A DNA stretch of 64,000 nucleotides. It comes from Aquimarina mycalae (GTDB taxonomy: Bacteria; Bacteroidota; Bacteroidia; Flavobacteriales; Flavobacteriaceae). The stretch spans positions 180,050 to 244,049 of the forward strand of contig NZ_JARYGY010000002.1 in assembly GCF_029906345.1 (NCBI RefSeq). The letters run 5' to 3'. The notes under the pieces are model-generated. The model did not search any database, was not told the DNA's origin, and was given only the letters and a program-made list of their open reading frames with translations. Both the position numbers and the translations under genes were made by a program. Below are positions 48,210-57,914 of the stretch, in pieces. How positions within the stretch are numbered: position 1 is the stretch's first letter; every line of letters begins with the position of its first letter.

Positions 48210-49466
48210 ATGAATCAAAAAAAAGCTCCCTGGTATTTTCTAGTACTACTTATTTTGGCTGGAGAATCGGTTTTTATTCTTCCTTTCGTACTTGCACGGG
48301 TCTTTAGACCAACAGTACTTGAAGCCTTTGGTCTGGACAATTTAGAATTAGGGCTTTGTTTTTCTGTCTATGGAATAGTAGCTTTACTATCATACCTTTT
48401 TGGAGGACCGATAGCAGATAAATTTCCGCCAAGAAAACTAATTGCCGTAGCACTATGGATGACAGCTCTTGGTGGATTGGTATACGCTACATTTCCTGGA
48501 TACACAACGTTGAAAATATTATATGGGTATTGGGGTTTCACCACAATTTTTTTATTCTGGGCGCCAATGATCAAAGCTACTCGAGTTTGGGGTGGATCCA
48601 CTTCACAGGGGAAAGCATTTGGTTTTCTTGATGGTGGACGCGGATTGGTAGGAGCGCTATTTGGAGCTATGGGCGTCTTAATTTTCTCATTATTTATTAC
48701 TTCTGATATTGCAGAAGCTACCCTTTCAGAAAGTAGAGCAGCATTTAAGCAAGTGATATTAGTATCTTCTGGCATTGTCAGTTTTGTAGGTATTCTTGTT
48801 TGGTTCTTTATGAAATTAGATCAAAAAACCGAACAGGAGATTATCTTAGAAAAAATCACCATTTCGCAAATTACGTCCGTATTACGTTTACCTTCTGTAT
48901 GGTTACTAATGATCATTATTTTATGTGCTTATGTAGGATATAAAATCACCGATGTATTTTCTTTATATGCTACAGATGTGATGTTATATGATCAGGTAAA
49001 ATCTGCGCAGGTAGGTACTTTTTTATTATTTATTCGCCCCGTGATTGGTGTATTGATTGGGGTATTGGCAGATCGTACACAAACCACGTTCTGGTTAGTG
49101 GTTAGTTTTGTAATCTCTTTCTTTGGAGCTTTATTATTCGCTTTGGGTCTGATCACCGCATCGGCAACCACATTGTTCTTTATATCTATATTGGTCGTAG
49201 CGACTGGAGTGTATGCCGCCCGCTCGTTATATTTTGCAGTGATGCAACGCGGTCAAATCCCGCTGGTTCTTACTGGAACAGCTGTAGGTCTTATCTCTTT
49301 AATAGGATATACTCCTGATATTTTTGCTGGTCCTGCTATGGGATATCTTTTAGACAAGTCACCAGGAATACAAGGACATCAACATGTATTCTGGATGCTA
49401 GCGTTGTTTTCTTGTATTGGTGGTATTGCAGCCTGGTGTTACTATCGTTTATACAAAAAGAAATAA
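48210..49466 (+). CDS. Major facilitator superfamily transporter
   Basis: The 418-residue protein shows about 12 membrane spans. The MFS loop 2-3 motif GGPIADKFPPRKL (GxxxDxxxxR) is clear. The N-terminal half contains GLDNLELGLCFSVYGIVALLSYLFGG. A hydrophobic, Trp-rich cavity (WGFTTIFLFWAPMIK) resembles nitrate/oxalate-type or sugar MFS members but I cannot assign a substrate. The stop overlaps the start of a small ORF (TAATG). Confidence 0.9.
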   Translation: MNQKKAPWYFLVLLILAGESVFILPFVLARVFRPTVLEAFGLDNLELGLCFSVYGIVALLSYLFGGPIADKFPPRKLIAVALWMTALGGLVYATFPGYTTLKILYGYWGFTTIFLFWAPMIKATRVWGGSTSQGKAFGFLDGGRGLVGALFGAMGVLIFSLFITSDIAEATLSESRAAFKQVILVSSGIVSFVGILVWFFMKLDQKTEQEIILEKITISQITSVLRLPSVWLLMIIILCAYVGYKITDVFSLYATDVMLYDQVKSAQVGTFLLFIRPVIGVLIGVLADRTQTTFWLVVSFVISFFGALLFALGLITASATTLFFISILVVATGVYAARSLYFAVMQRGQIPLVLTGTAVGLISLIGYTPDIFAGPAMGYLLDKSPGIQGHQHVFWMLALFSCIGGIAAWCYYRLYKKK

Positions 49467-49534
49467 TGAAATTATTTAAAAAAACTTGGTTCAGAATTAT
49501 AATTAGACTACTTGGAGGAGGTATGTTTACCTAA
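49466..49534 (+). CDS. Candidate 22-residue basic peptide ORF overlapping the MFS stop
   Basis: The ATG overlaps the MFS TAA (TAATG). The ORF reads MKLFKKTWFRIIIRLLGGGM and ends FT, with net positive charge and hydrophobic residues, before TAA at 49532. It may be an unannotated small protein translated by coupling to the transporter, or chance. No RBS is evident. Followed by a long inverted repeat. Confidence 0.3.
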   Translation: MKLFKKTWFRIIIRLLGGGMFT

Positions 49535-49545
49535 CTAATACATAT

Positions 49546-49624
49546 AACTACTGGGGATCCAAACCGACCAATGGAATTTAATCCAAGTTTAACTATGATA
49601 TATACTTTGGATCCGTAGTTTTTT
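49546..49624. terminator. Long-loop inverted repeat between MFS and the 49623 gene
   Basis: AACTAC at 49546-49551 plus GGATCCAAA at 49555-49563 pair with TTTGGATCC and GTAGTT at 49606-49620, with a ~42-base loop and T6 afterwards. It could end + transcription, and with the A-rich side the convergent one. The loop is unusually long for a simple terminator. Confidence 0.5.
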
Positions 49625-50222
49625 ACTTTGCCTTTTTTCTCAATAACCAGGACAGCTTCATAGCCAATGTACCATATGCCGCTCCAATTCTCATTTCTCT
49701 CTTATAAGGAGCTATTTTAGCTTCTATACGTATCGGTGATTTTGATTCCCAAACAATATTTTTTGGGTTTGCTACCTCATATATTTGAAGTGCCACTTCT
49801 ATTTTACACGGCTGAGAAAAACCGACATTATATCCAGGATATATCCATAATGTCTGAATATGTAAGTTGTATTTTGCATTGGGATTACTTCTTGAAACTA
49901 CAATTTTTCTTTTTTTAGGTAGTGCATAGTTCAAGTTTTCAATAAATAACGGAGCATATACCGTATCTCTATCTGCAAACCACGAACCCTTAAATTTTTC
50001 ACCAGATCCAGGCTTATGTTCTTCTCGTATTCGTACCTTATCTTTTATAAACTCTTCTTCTGAAGAATAGCCATGTACGTTCATATTATCATACCCAAAA
50101 GATACCGACAGTTCTTTTTCACCAGCTAGTATAGAAATATCTCCAGAGGCTGTTTTTATTTTCTGACCTAAAACAGGTAGCGTACAAAAAATAATTAAAA
50201 GTATACCAAGTAAGTTTCTCAT
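49623..50222 (-). CDS. Exported hypothetical protein (signal peptide, basic C-terminus)
   Basis: The 199-residue protein has a signal peptide (MRNLLGILLIIFCTLPVLGQ). A middle segment KYNLHIQTLWIYPGYNVGFSQPCKIEVALQIYEVANPKNIVWES looks like a beta-sandwich, and the end KREMRIGAAYGTLAMKLSWLLRKKAK is basic. It resembles DUF4136-like lipid/OM periplasmic proteins only faintly, so I leave it unnamed. Confidence 0.75.
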   Translation of the reverse strand: MRNLLGILLIIFCTLPVLGQKIKTASGDISILAGEKELSVSFGYDNMNVHGYSSEEEFIKDKVRIREEHKPGSGEKFKGSWFADRDTVYAPLFIENLNYALPKKRKIVVSRSNPNAKYNLHIQTLWIYPGYNVGFSQPCKIEVALQIYEVANPKNIVWESKSPIRIEAKIAPYKREMRIGAAYGTLAMKLSWLLRKKAK

Positions 50223-50365
50223 GCCCTTTTATCTATCAATTAAGTTAACAAGCTTAATAATTATGTGATGTATTAAAATTAAAAATATGTCTTTTTGTTT
50301 TTCTGTCTAATCATTCTCCTTCTGCTAGTTTGCGAATAACATCTTAGCATAGCTCATCTCTATCT

Positions 50366-50995
50366 TTACAGCTTATACTTTAACGGAAGATGTACCACTT
50401 TTTTGGTTTCAAAGAAATCTTCTTCAAAATAATCCGGTAAATTATATTGCGTTGCTTTTGGGAACAATCCTAATTCTTCAGTTAAATCTCCACCTTTTAG
50501 GTACAAAATCCCATTTGGCAATTCATGTATTGATTTTTTAGTCACATTTTTACGAACCCACTTTACAAAATCAGGCATATTGGTCACTGCTCTACTCACT
50601 ATAAAATCAAAACGATCTTCGAATGTTCCAGCGCGTCGTTGTTCTGCTTTTACATTGGTTAAACCTAAGGCACTTGCCACTTCATTAACAACTTTTATTT
50701 TTTTTGCAATCACATCTACCAAATAAAAATCAGTTTCAGGAAATAGTATTGCCAATGGTACTCCTGGAAATCCTCCTCCTGTACCCACATCTAACACTTT
50801 CGTACCTGGCTTAAATCCCTGTATCTTTGCAATCCCCAATGAATGTAGTACATGCCTTTCGTATAATAAATCGATATCCTTTCTGGAAATCACATTGATC
50901 TTGGCATTCCAATCCTTATACAAATCGCCTAATTGCGTAAACTTATCTATCTGATCATCTGTTAATTCTGGGAAATATTTAAGTAAAATATCCAT
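50366..50995 (-). CDS. rsmG: 16S rRNA (guanine(527)-N(7))-methyltransferase
   Basis: The 209-residue enzyme methylates G527 of 16S rRNA with SAM. The SAM site is VLDVGTGGGFPGVPLAILFPETDFYLVD. LYERHVLHSLGIAKI and VSRAVTNMPDFVKW are family stretches. Length is normal. A -7 element lies 19 bases before the start. Confidence 0.96.
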   Translation of the reverse strand: MDILLKYFPELTDDQIDKFTQLGDLYKDWNAKINVISRKDIDLLYERHVLHSLGIAKIQGFKPGTKVLDVGTGGGFPGVPLAILFPETDFYLVDVIAKKIKVVNEVASALGLTNVKAEQRRAGTFEDRFDFIVSRAVTNMPDFVKWVRKNVTKKSIHELPNGILYLKGGDLTEELGLFPKATQYNLPDYFEEDFFETKKVVHLPLKYKL

Positions 50996-51390
50996 TGATT
51001 ACATTTTAAAGCGCAAAAATACATGTAAACTTGAGATTCTATTCTATTTTTCTAAAAGATCCATCACAAACAAAATCACCAAAGGCTTAATCATTTATAA
51101 CACTATATTCCCAGTTATTACTTTTAACATGGGTTTCTATCTATTGTTTGTTAATTTACATCATGTCACAAAAAAATATGTTAAACACCTAATAATCGAC
51201 TATACTTAGATTCTAATATGTTATTCTGAAGGCTTGCACAAAAAGCATTAACCATTTTATTTACAATATTTTAAGAATATAATAAATGAAATAAAAAAAA
51301 TAGAGCGAGTGAGAAGTTAGAAAAATATAAATACCTAACTTTACCGAATAATTTATGACAAATAACGTTTAGTCATAAATACGAAAGCCC
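50996..51390. other. AT-rich 395-bp divergent intergenic region
   Basis: It holds the rsmG promoter element (listed separately) and presumably the desaturase promoter (a near match, TAACTTTA, about 50 bases before its ATG). I see no RNA gene, ORF or hairpin of note. Confidence 0.4.
51014..51021 (-). promoter_or_regulatory. rsmG promoter, -7 element TATTTTTG
   Basis: CAAAAATA on + is TATTTTTG on -, a full consensus match, 19 bases before the rsmG ATG. Confidence 0.6.
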
Positions 51391-52491
51391 ATGACTACAC
51401 CTAACGTAAAATTTAGCAGAGCAGATTCAGCAAAATTCTTCAGAACACTGAACAAACGCGTGAATCAGTATTTCAAAGAAAATAACATCAAACGAACTGG
51501 TAACTGGAAATTACACCTAAAGACCATCGTTATGTTTTCTTTATTTCTAACACCTTATTTCTTAATGCTCACCCTTGATATTTCGCAATGGTGGATGTTA
51601 TTACTAACGATCATAATGGGAGTTGGTATGGCTGGAGTAGGAATGAATGTAATGCATGATGGAAATCACGGATCTTATTCTTCTAAAAAATGGATTAATA
51701 AGTTGATGGGAAGCAGTATGTATGTGTTAGCTGGTAATGTATATAACTGGCAGGTACAACACAATGTTTTACATCATACTTATACCAATATTCATGGTCA
51801 TGATGAAGATATGGATGCTGGTAGAGTTATTCGTTTTACAAAACATGCTAAATGGGAACGATTTCATAAGTTTCAACATTATTACTCTATTTTCTTATAC
51901 GGTTTACTAACTTTTAACTGGGCATTAACCACAGATTTTACACAAACCAAAAGATATCTGGCGCGAAAACTTGCGTATGGAAAGCTACCAAGTCCATTAA
52001 AACAATGGAGTACGATTGTAATTACTAAAATTATTTATGTAATGATCTGGATAGTAATCCCTATGATTATTATGTCCATAGCCTGGTGGAAAATTTTAAT
52101 TGGATTTTTTGTGATGCACTATGTTGCGGGTCTAATACTTAGCGTTGTATTTCAATTAGCGCATATGGTAGAAGAAGCACAAATGCCATTGCCAGACACT
52201 ACTGGAACCATGAAAAACACATGGGCAATACATCAACTATTTACTACAGTAAATTTTTCTACTAAAAACCGATTAGTGAATTGGTTTACTGGAGGATTAA
52301 ATCATCAGGTAGAACACCACATTTTTCCAAATATCAGTCATGTTCATTATACTAAAATTTCAAAAATAGTGAAACAGACCGCTCAGGAATTCAATCTACC
52401 ATATAACGAATACAAAACCACCCGCAAAGCGATTATTGCTCATTTCAGACATCTAAAAGAAATGGGGATAAAACCCGCGATGCAACCATAA
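51391..52491 (+). CDS. Fatty acid (acyl-CoA/acyl-lipid) desaturase
   Basis: The 366-residue membrane protein has the three His boxes of front-end/linoleoyl-type desaturases: HDGNH (residues 89-93), HNVLHH (124-129) and, near residue 305, NHQVEHH. Four hydrophobic spans lie between them. The QVEHH form of the third box is that of the delta-6/linoleoyl group, so it introduces a double bond in membrane fatty acids using O2 and reduced ferredoxin or cytochrome b5. Exact position specificity is inferred. It precedes the aminotransferase gene by 22 bases. Confidence 0.92.
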   Translation: MTTPNVKFSRADSAKFFRTLNKRVNQYFKENNIKRTGNWKLHLKTIVMFSLFLTPYFLMLTLDISQWWMLLLTIIMGVGMAGVGMNVMHDGNHGSYSSKKWINKLMGSSMYVLAGNVYNWQVQHNVLHHTYTNIHGHDEDMDAGRVIRFTKHAKWERFHKFQHYYSIFLYGLLTFNWALTTDFTQTKRYLARKLAYGKLPSPLKQWSTIVITKIIYVMIWIVIPMIIMSIAWWKILIGFFVMHYVAGLILSVVFQLAHMVEEAQMPLPDTTGTMKNTWAIHQLFTTVNFSTKNRLVNWFTGGLNHQVEHHIFPNISHVHYTKISKIVKQTAQEFNLPYNEYKTTRKAIIAHFRHLKEMGIKPAMQP

Positions 52492-52513
52492 CTTTTATTT
52501 ACCAAGTATCAAA

Positions 52514-53722
52514 ATGAGCACACAAGTATCGGAAATGAGCATTCAATTATCAGACAAAATTAACAAACTGAAAGCTTCTGCAACATTAGCAATGGCTGCA
52601 AAAGCTAGAGAACTTAGAGCAGAAGGAAAAGATATTATCGGACTTAGTTTAGGAGAACCCGATTTTAATACACCAGATTTCATTAAGGATGCCGCAATAC
52701 AAGCGGTGAATGACAACTATAATTCATACACACCAGTAGATGGTTATGTAGAATTAAAAGATGCTATTATCACTAAGTTCGAAAGAGATAATAACTTAAC
52801 ATATGATCGTTCTCAAATTGTAGTCTCTACTGGAGCGAAACAATCTTTATACAATGTTGCGCAAGTATATCTTAATCCAGGTGACGAAGTTATTCTACCA
52901 TGTCCTTATTGGGTAAGTTATAGTGATATTATCAAATTAGCAGAAGGAGTTCCTGTAGAAGTAAAAACTTCTATAGAAACTGATTTTAAAATGACTGCAG
53001 CGCAATTAGAAAAAGCTATTACTCCTAAAACCAAAATGATTTGGTACAGTTCTCCCTGTAATCCAAGTGGTTCGATTTATAGCAAAGAAGAATTAAGAGC
53101 ATTAGCAGATGTATTGCAAAAATATCCAGATATTATTGTAGTTAGTGATGAAATCTACGAGCATATTAATTATGTGGGAGATCACGCATCTATGGCGCAA
53201 TTTGATGATATGTATGACAGAACAGTTACTGTGAATGGCGTTGCCAAAGCGTTTGCGATGACTGGATGGAGAATCGGTTATATTGGAGCTCCACAAGCCA
53301 TTGCCAGAGCATGCAACAAAATGCAAGGACAAGTAACTAGCGGTGCCAACTGTATTGCACAGAGAGCAGTTATTACTGCCTTAGAAGCTCCTGTTAGCAA
53401 GATTCAATATATGGTAGATGAATTTAAAAATCGAAGAACATTGATTTTAGATTTATTAAGAGCGATTCCTTGGTTTGAATGCAATGAACCAGAAGGTGCT
53501 TTTTATGTTTTTCCAGATATTTCTTATTACTTCGGAAAAACAATTCAGGGAACTACTATTAAAAACGCCTCAGACTTTTCTATGTTTTTATTAGAACAAG
53601 CTAATGTAGCAACTGTAACAGGTGATGCTTTCGGAAACGGAAATTGTATTAGAATCTCTTACGCAGCTAGCACGGAACAAATCAAAGAAGCAGTTAGCAG
53701 AATTAAAACAGTACTAATCTAG
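52514..53722 (+). CDS. Class I PLP aminotransferase (aspartate aminotransferase type)
   Basis: The 402-residue enzyme has the fold-type I signatures: LSLGEPDFNTPDFI, VVSTGAKQSLYNVAQVYLNPGDEVILPCPYWVSY, WYSSPCNPSG and VVSDEIYEHINY. The Schiff-base lysine is K245 in NGVAKAFAMTGWRIGYIGAP. It most resembles bacterial aspartate aminotransferase of the Ib group. A second Met at codon 8 (MSIQLSDKI) is an equally likely start. It is followed by a terminator. Confidence 0.93.
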   Translation: MSTQVSEMSIQLSDKINKLKASATLAMAAKARELRAEGKDIIGLSLGEPDFNTPDFIKDAAIQAVNDNYNSYTPVDGYVELKDAIITKFERDNNLTYDRSQIVVSTGAKQSLYNVAQVYLNPGDEVILPCPYWVSYSDIIKLAEGVPVEVKTSIETDFKMTAAQLEKAITPKTKMIWYSSPCNPSGSIYSKEELRALADVLQKYPDIIVVSDEIYEHINYVGDHASMAQFDDMYDRTVTVNGVAKAFAMTGWRIGYIGAPQAIARACNKMQGQVTSGANCIAQRAVITALEAPVSKIQYMVDEFKNRRTLILDLLRAIPWFECNEPEGAFYVFPDISYYFGKTIQGTTIKNASDFSMFLLEQANVATVTGDAFGNGNCIRISYAASTEQIKEAVSRIKTVLI

Positions 53723-53764
53723 TACAATCTGCTTTATGTTTTAGAAAATCATAAAACTTCTATT

Positions 53765-53802
53765 AAAAAACCGATGATTCCATAAAAATCATCGGTTTTT
53801 TA
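53765..53802 (+). terminator. Terminator after the aminotransferase
   Basis: CCGATGATT (53771-53779) pairs with AATCATCGG (from about 53787), followed by a T-run. Confidence 0.85.
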
Positions 53803-53918
53803 TTTTTTGAAAATAAATTGACACTTTCGGAGTTATTACTTTAATATTTTAATTGTTTTGGGGAAAACATTTAAGAAGAGATCATTGTAGTTTGAAGATA
53901 TTTAACAATCTTAAAACC

Positions 53919-53926
53919 TACTTTTG
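53919..53926 (+). promoter_or_regulatory. -7 element TACTTTTG just before the ATG at 53932
   Basis: Full consensus match. The predicted start of transcription (about 53931) falls at the ATG, implying a leaderless message, as with the one at 27328. Confidence 0.55.
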
Positions 53927-53931
53927 TATTT

Positions 53932-54210
53932 ATGGACATTCTTGAAAAAGAACGTATTGTTCAAAAAAACGTGCTTGAAATTTTCAAAGAGAATTTTAAA
54001 AGCCCTTACACTGAAGATGCTATTCTAAACCACACACCTTCTGATGTACAAAACACTATATCGTATTACGAATCTATCTTGGATATATTTTTTATCGAAC
54101 CAGAATATTTACAAAGCGTAAAGGGACGTGTAAAAGATACGATTAAGAAAGTTGCTGAGCTTTGGCATATTAATCCTTATGCCTTTGGTCCTTGGGAAGA
54201 ATCTTTCTGA
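53932..54210 (+). CDS. Hypothetical 92-residue protein
   Basis: The small acidic helical protein reads MDILEKERIVQKNVLEIFKE and ends HINPYAFGPWEESF. I recognise no family. Its stop abuts the stop of trkH on the other strand with no gap. The aromatic-rich tail and the good promoter suggest a real gene. Confidence 0.6.
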   Translation: MDILEKERIVQKNVLEIFKENFKSPYTEDAILNHTPSDVQNTISYYESILDIFFIEPEYLQSVKGRVKDTIKKVAELWHINPYAFGPWEESF

Positions 54211-55707
54211 TTACCTATTCCTCCAAAAGAAAGGTGTTAGCAAGATTAACACTGTAAACAATTCTAATCTTCCGATAAGCATTAGAAAAGAACACCACCA
54301 TTTTCCAAAAGCTGGTAATACGTCAAAATTATTTACTGGACTAAGTTTACCCAATGCTGGACCAACATTTCCTAACGAGGAAGCAGCTCCACCAATGGCA
54401 GTTTCAAAATCTAAACCAAGCATTCCCAACACCAAAGAGCCAATTATAAATGACAACATATATAAGATAAAGAAAGCCAAAACATTAAATACAATCTCTT
54501 TAGATACTGCTCTTTTATTATATCGTACAGGTAAAATTGCATGAGGGTGTAATGTTCTCTTAAATTCTAAGATACCATTTCGTATGGTGATTAGGTGTCT
54601 CACAATTTTCATTCCTCCAGCAGTAGAACCTGCAGAACCACCCAGAAACATAAGACCAAAAAATACTATCTTTAAAAAAGGAGTCCAAACTGTAAAATCA
54701 GCAGAGACAAATCCAGTAGTGGTAATGACCGCTAACACCTGAAATAATCCATGACGAAAAGCACTTTCTCCCTCTCCTAAAACCATAGGATGATCTATAA
54801 CAGAATTAGCAGGATCAGCTTTTAGGTAAATAATCAACGCTGCAACTGCAGTAAATACAATTAAAAAGATGCCGTACCACTTAAATTCTTCGTCTTTTGC
54901 AAATTTTTTAAACTTCCCTTTAAAACCGAAATAACTTAATATGAAATTCATTCCAGCCAAAAACATGAACAACATGATAATATACTGAATCAATGGTTGA
55001 TCATTCCAATATGCAACACTGGCATTTTTAGTAGAGAATCCACCAGTAGATAGTGTACTCATTGCATGGTTTATCGCATCAAAGAAATCCATTCCTGCAA
55101 CTTTAAGCAGTATCGTTTCTGCTGCAGTATATCCAAAATAAATCAACCACAATCTCTTAGCTGTATCTGTAATTCTAGGATGAAGCTTATCTGCGCTTGG
55201 ACCTGGAGCTTCTGCAGCAAACAACTGCATTCCTCCGATTCCCAATAACGGTAAAATCGCTACAGCCAGCACAATAATCCCCATTCCTCCGATCCAATGC
55301 GTAAGACTACGCCAAAACAATACTCCTTTTGGGATAATTTCTATTTCATTAAGAATAGAAGCTCCAGTAGTCGTATACCCAGACATGGTTTCAAAAAAAG
55401 CATTCGTAAATGATGGAATTGCTTCAGAAAACAAATATGGTAATGTACCACTTAACGACATAAATATCCATCCAAAAGTAACAACAATATACCCTTCTCT
55501 TTTATTGATTGATTTTTGATGTTCTCTGGTAAGAAACATTAAAATTATTCCAACAAACATGGTAGACAATGCAGCTAACATGATCTGCATAGTAACTCCA
55601 TCCTTATACGCAAAGCTTACAATCGTAGCAATAAGCATAAATCCACCATTACAGAGCAATAAAAGCCCCATAATATGAGTAATAATTTTAAAGTTTAGTC
55701 TGGACAT
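54211..55707 (-). CDS. trkH: Trk-type potassium uptake protein TrkH
   Basis: The 498-residue membrane protein has the four-fold MPM repeat of K+ channels with filter-like loops TMSGYTTTGAS, AMSTLSTGGFS, VITTTGFVSAD and GGAASSLGNVGPALG. It conducts K+ with TrkA as the cytoplasmic regulator, whose gene lies 1 base upstream in the same operon. Confidence 0.95.
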   Translation of the reverse strand: MSRLNFKIITHIMGLLLLCNGGFMLIATIVSFAYKDGVTMQIMLAALSTMFVGIILMFLTREHQKSINKREGYIVVTFGWIFMSLSGTLPYLFSEAIPSFTNAFFETMSGYTTTGASILNEIEIIPKGVLFWRSLTHWIGGMGIIVLAVAILPLLGIGGMQLFAAEAPGPSADKLHPRITDTAKRLWLIYFGYTAAETILLKVAGMDFFDAINHAMSTLSTGGFSTKNASVAYWNDQPLIQYIIMLFMFLAGMNFILSYFGFKGKFKKFAKDEEFKWYGIFLIVFTAVAALIIYLKADPANSVIDHPMVLGEGESAFRHGLFQVLAVITTTGFVSADFTVWTPFLKIVFFGLMFLGGSAGSTAGGMKIVRHLITIRNGILEFKRTLHPHAILPVRYNKRAVSKEIVFNVLAFFILYMLSFIIGSLVLGMLGLDFETAIGGAASSLGNVGPALGKLSPVNNFDVLPAFGKWWCSFLMLIGRLELFTVLILLTPFFWRNR

Positions 55708-55708
55708 G

Positions 55709-57058
55709 CTATAAGAAAAGTTTTTCTATTTTCTTGATGGACTTAGGCAAACAGCAAACTACGACTCGATCACCTGCTTTTATATAAAAATTTCCAAGTG
55801 GGATCATTCCAACTCCATCTCTGATCACACCTGCTATAATAGCCGAACGAGGAAAATCCAAGTCCTTAATTAAATTATCGCTCACTTCCGATGTAGGTTT
55901 CACAATAAACTCTAACAACTCTGCATTCATGTTGTTAAGCTTGGTCATTGCCACTACCTCTCCTTTTCGTATAAATCTAAAAATATTATTTGCGGCTAAT
56001 AGTTTTTTATTAATCAACGTATCAATTCCTATAGAATGTGACAATTGAAAATAATCCATATTCTCTACAAGAGCAATCGTTTTTCGAACTCCTTTTGATT
56101 TTGCAACCAAACATGACATGATATTAGTCTCAGAATTACCTGTCACAGCAATAAAAGCATCCATATCATTTATGTTCTCTTCTTCCAATAGTTCTACATT
56201 ACGACCGTCACCATTTATAATCAATGCATTAGGAAGATCGTCTGCCAGATCAAAAGCTTTATCCTTATCACTTTCTATAAGCTTCACTCTAAATTTGTGA
56301 TCACATAGATCGCAAGTTGTTTTATAACCAATCTTACTACCTCCAAGAATCATCACTTTTTTGATCTGCTCTTTAACCTTACCTGTTAGCTTATACAGTT
56401 CATCTACTCCTCCTTTAGAAGTAACAAAATACACCTGATCTCCTTCTCTAAATTTTGTATCTCCTCTAGGTATAATTGTATATTGAGTACCTGATCGCTG
56501 AATAGCAATGGGCATAAAATGAAGTTCGGGAAATATATCAGCAGCTTCTCTAACCGTTTTATCAACAAACAATGCAGTAGCGGATAAGGTAGTACCTACC
56601 ATAGTTAACGCACCATCTTCAAACTCATAACTATCACTAAAAGCGGATTGATTTAACAGCAATTCGATTTCGCTGGCAGCCAACGCTTCTGGAGATATCA
56701 ACTCATCTATTCCAAATTTAATAAAACCAACCTCTTCTTTGTTTTCTATAAACTCTGTATTAGAAATTCTGGCAATAGTACGTTTGGCACCTAATTGTTT
56801 TGCCAATACACAAACAGTGATATTGGTAGTTTCACTAGAAGTGACACTAATTACCATATCAACATTTTGTACTCTTGCATCTTTTAGGATACTAATAGAA
56901 GTGGCATCTCCTTTAATTACTCTGATATCCAAATGGCTATCCGCATAATTCAGGCATTCCTTATCAGGATCAATAAGTGTAATATCCTGCGATTCAAATG
57001 AAAGTAATTTTGCCAAATGAAATCCTACTTCACCAGCTCCGGCAATAATAATCTTCAT
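55709..57058 (-). CDS. trkA: Trk potassium regulator TrkA (two RCK domains)
   Basis: The 449-residue cytoplasmic protein has two RCK_N/RCK_C halves. The first nucleotide site is IIIAGAGEVGFHLAKLL and the second VMILGGSKIGYKTT. It gates TrkH and binds NAD(H)/ATP. It is the first gene of the trkA-trkH operon, opposite in order to some other groups. Confidence 0.95.
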   Translation of the reverse strand: MKIIIAGAGEVGFHLAKLLSFESQDITLIDPDKECLNYADSHLDIRVIKGDATSISILKDARVQNVDMVISVTSSETTNITVCVLAKQLGAKRTIARISNTEFIENKEEVGFIKFGIDELISPEALAASEIELLLNQSAFSDSYEFEDGALTMVGTTLSATALFVDKTVREAADIFPELHFMPIAIQRSGTQYTIIPRGDTKFREGDQVYFVTSKGGVDELYKLTGKVKEQIKKVMILGGSKIGYKTTCDLCDHKFRVKLIESDKDKAFDLADDLPNALIINGDGRNVELLEEENINDMDAFIAVTGNSETNIMSCLVAKSKGVRKTIALVENMDYFQLSHSIGIDTLINKKLLAANNIFRFIRKGEVVAMTKLNNMNAELLEFIVKPTSEVSDNLIKDLDFPRSAIIAGVIRDGVGMIPLGNFYIKAGDRVVVCCLPKSIKKIEKLFL

Positions 57059-57159
57059 CCGTATTTTTTATTGTGTATCATCAAAAAAGATAAAATTAGA
57101 CTTCAACAAAAACTTCCTAATAATGAGGTGGAATTTTTTTGCTAAAAAATAAAAGCCTA

Positions 57160-57167
57160 CAAAGATA
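57160..57167 (-). promoter_or_regulatory. Candidate trkA promoter -7 element (TATCTTTG)
   Basis: CAAAGATA on + is TATCTTTG on -, about 100 bases before the ATG. No clear -33 box. Confidence 0.45.
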
Positions 57168-57306
57168 GTGGAATTTCAGAAACTGGTGAAATTATTAGTG
57201 ATCACTCGTCATTATGATTTAATTTATGTACGTTCTTGTGAGTGGTTTATTATATCTGAAATTTTACATTATTTTGACAATACTTTATTTTAGAGCCTTA
57301 GTTTGG

Positions 57307-57829
57307 ATGACACAACTTAATATAGAAGGTTTTATCGACAAGAATATTAGTAAAATTCCTAATGCGACATTATTGTATGGAGAGGACAATCCATATACCA
57401 ATACATATACACTGAAGGGAAATTTTGTTTTTTTAGGCAAAACATACAATATGATATATTTTATAACAGATAAAAGTGGTATCATAAAGAATTGTAGTTT
57501 TGGTATTAACGGTATTATAGATACGTCTTTTTTATAATGCCTTGGTAACAGAATATGGTACTCCTGATGAAATAACAAAAAAGGATCATATCGTAACTGA
57601 AAAACCGTCAAAATCACCCAACGGAATTACATCTACAGAAAGCACATATACACTTAAGGATTGTACTTTTGAAGAAAAACCTCTTTATATTATATGGAAA
57701 AAAGAAGGATATAAAGTGAAAATATTGAATGATCAAGAAGAACGAATAACATTTAAATCAATTCTGATAACTATTGGTGACGTGGATTACTATAATAACA
57801 AGAGAAGGGAGGAGTTATCTAAAAACTAG
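57307..57829 (+). pseudogene. Frameshifted hypothetical gene split at a T6 run
   Basis: The first frame (from ATG 57307, MTQLNIEGFIDKNISKIPN) stops at 57535-57537, right after DTSFL. The following frame opens at once and runs to 57829 (VTEYGTPDEITKKDH...RREELSKN). Removing one T of the six at about 57528-57533 joins them as IIDTSFYNALVTEYGTPDEI, a smooth protein of about 173 residues with no signal peptide. I see no family. It is either a real inactivating indel, an artefact or a slippage site. It is a short run, so slippage is less likely than at the T9 of 12633. Confidence 0.65.
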
Positions 57830-57891
57830 CAAAATAACATAAGCAACTACAACTAAATACCATTCTTTTCCTACGATCCATATCAAAAATG

Positions 57892-57899
57892 TATATTTG
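57892..57899 (+). promoter_or_regulatory. ubiE promoter -7 element (TATATTTG)
   Basis: Full TAnnTTTG match; transcription near 57904 would give a leader of about 11 bases before the ATG at 57915. Confidence 0.6.
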
Positions 57900-57914
57900 C
57901 CTAAATTTTTTTGA

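Noticed and set aside
48107..48307. ORF of 66 residues upstream of the MFS gene
   Set aside because: It overlaps the MFS start in another frame and has no coding features.
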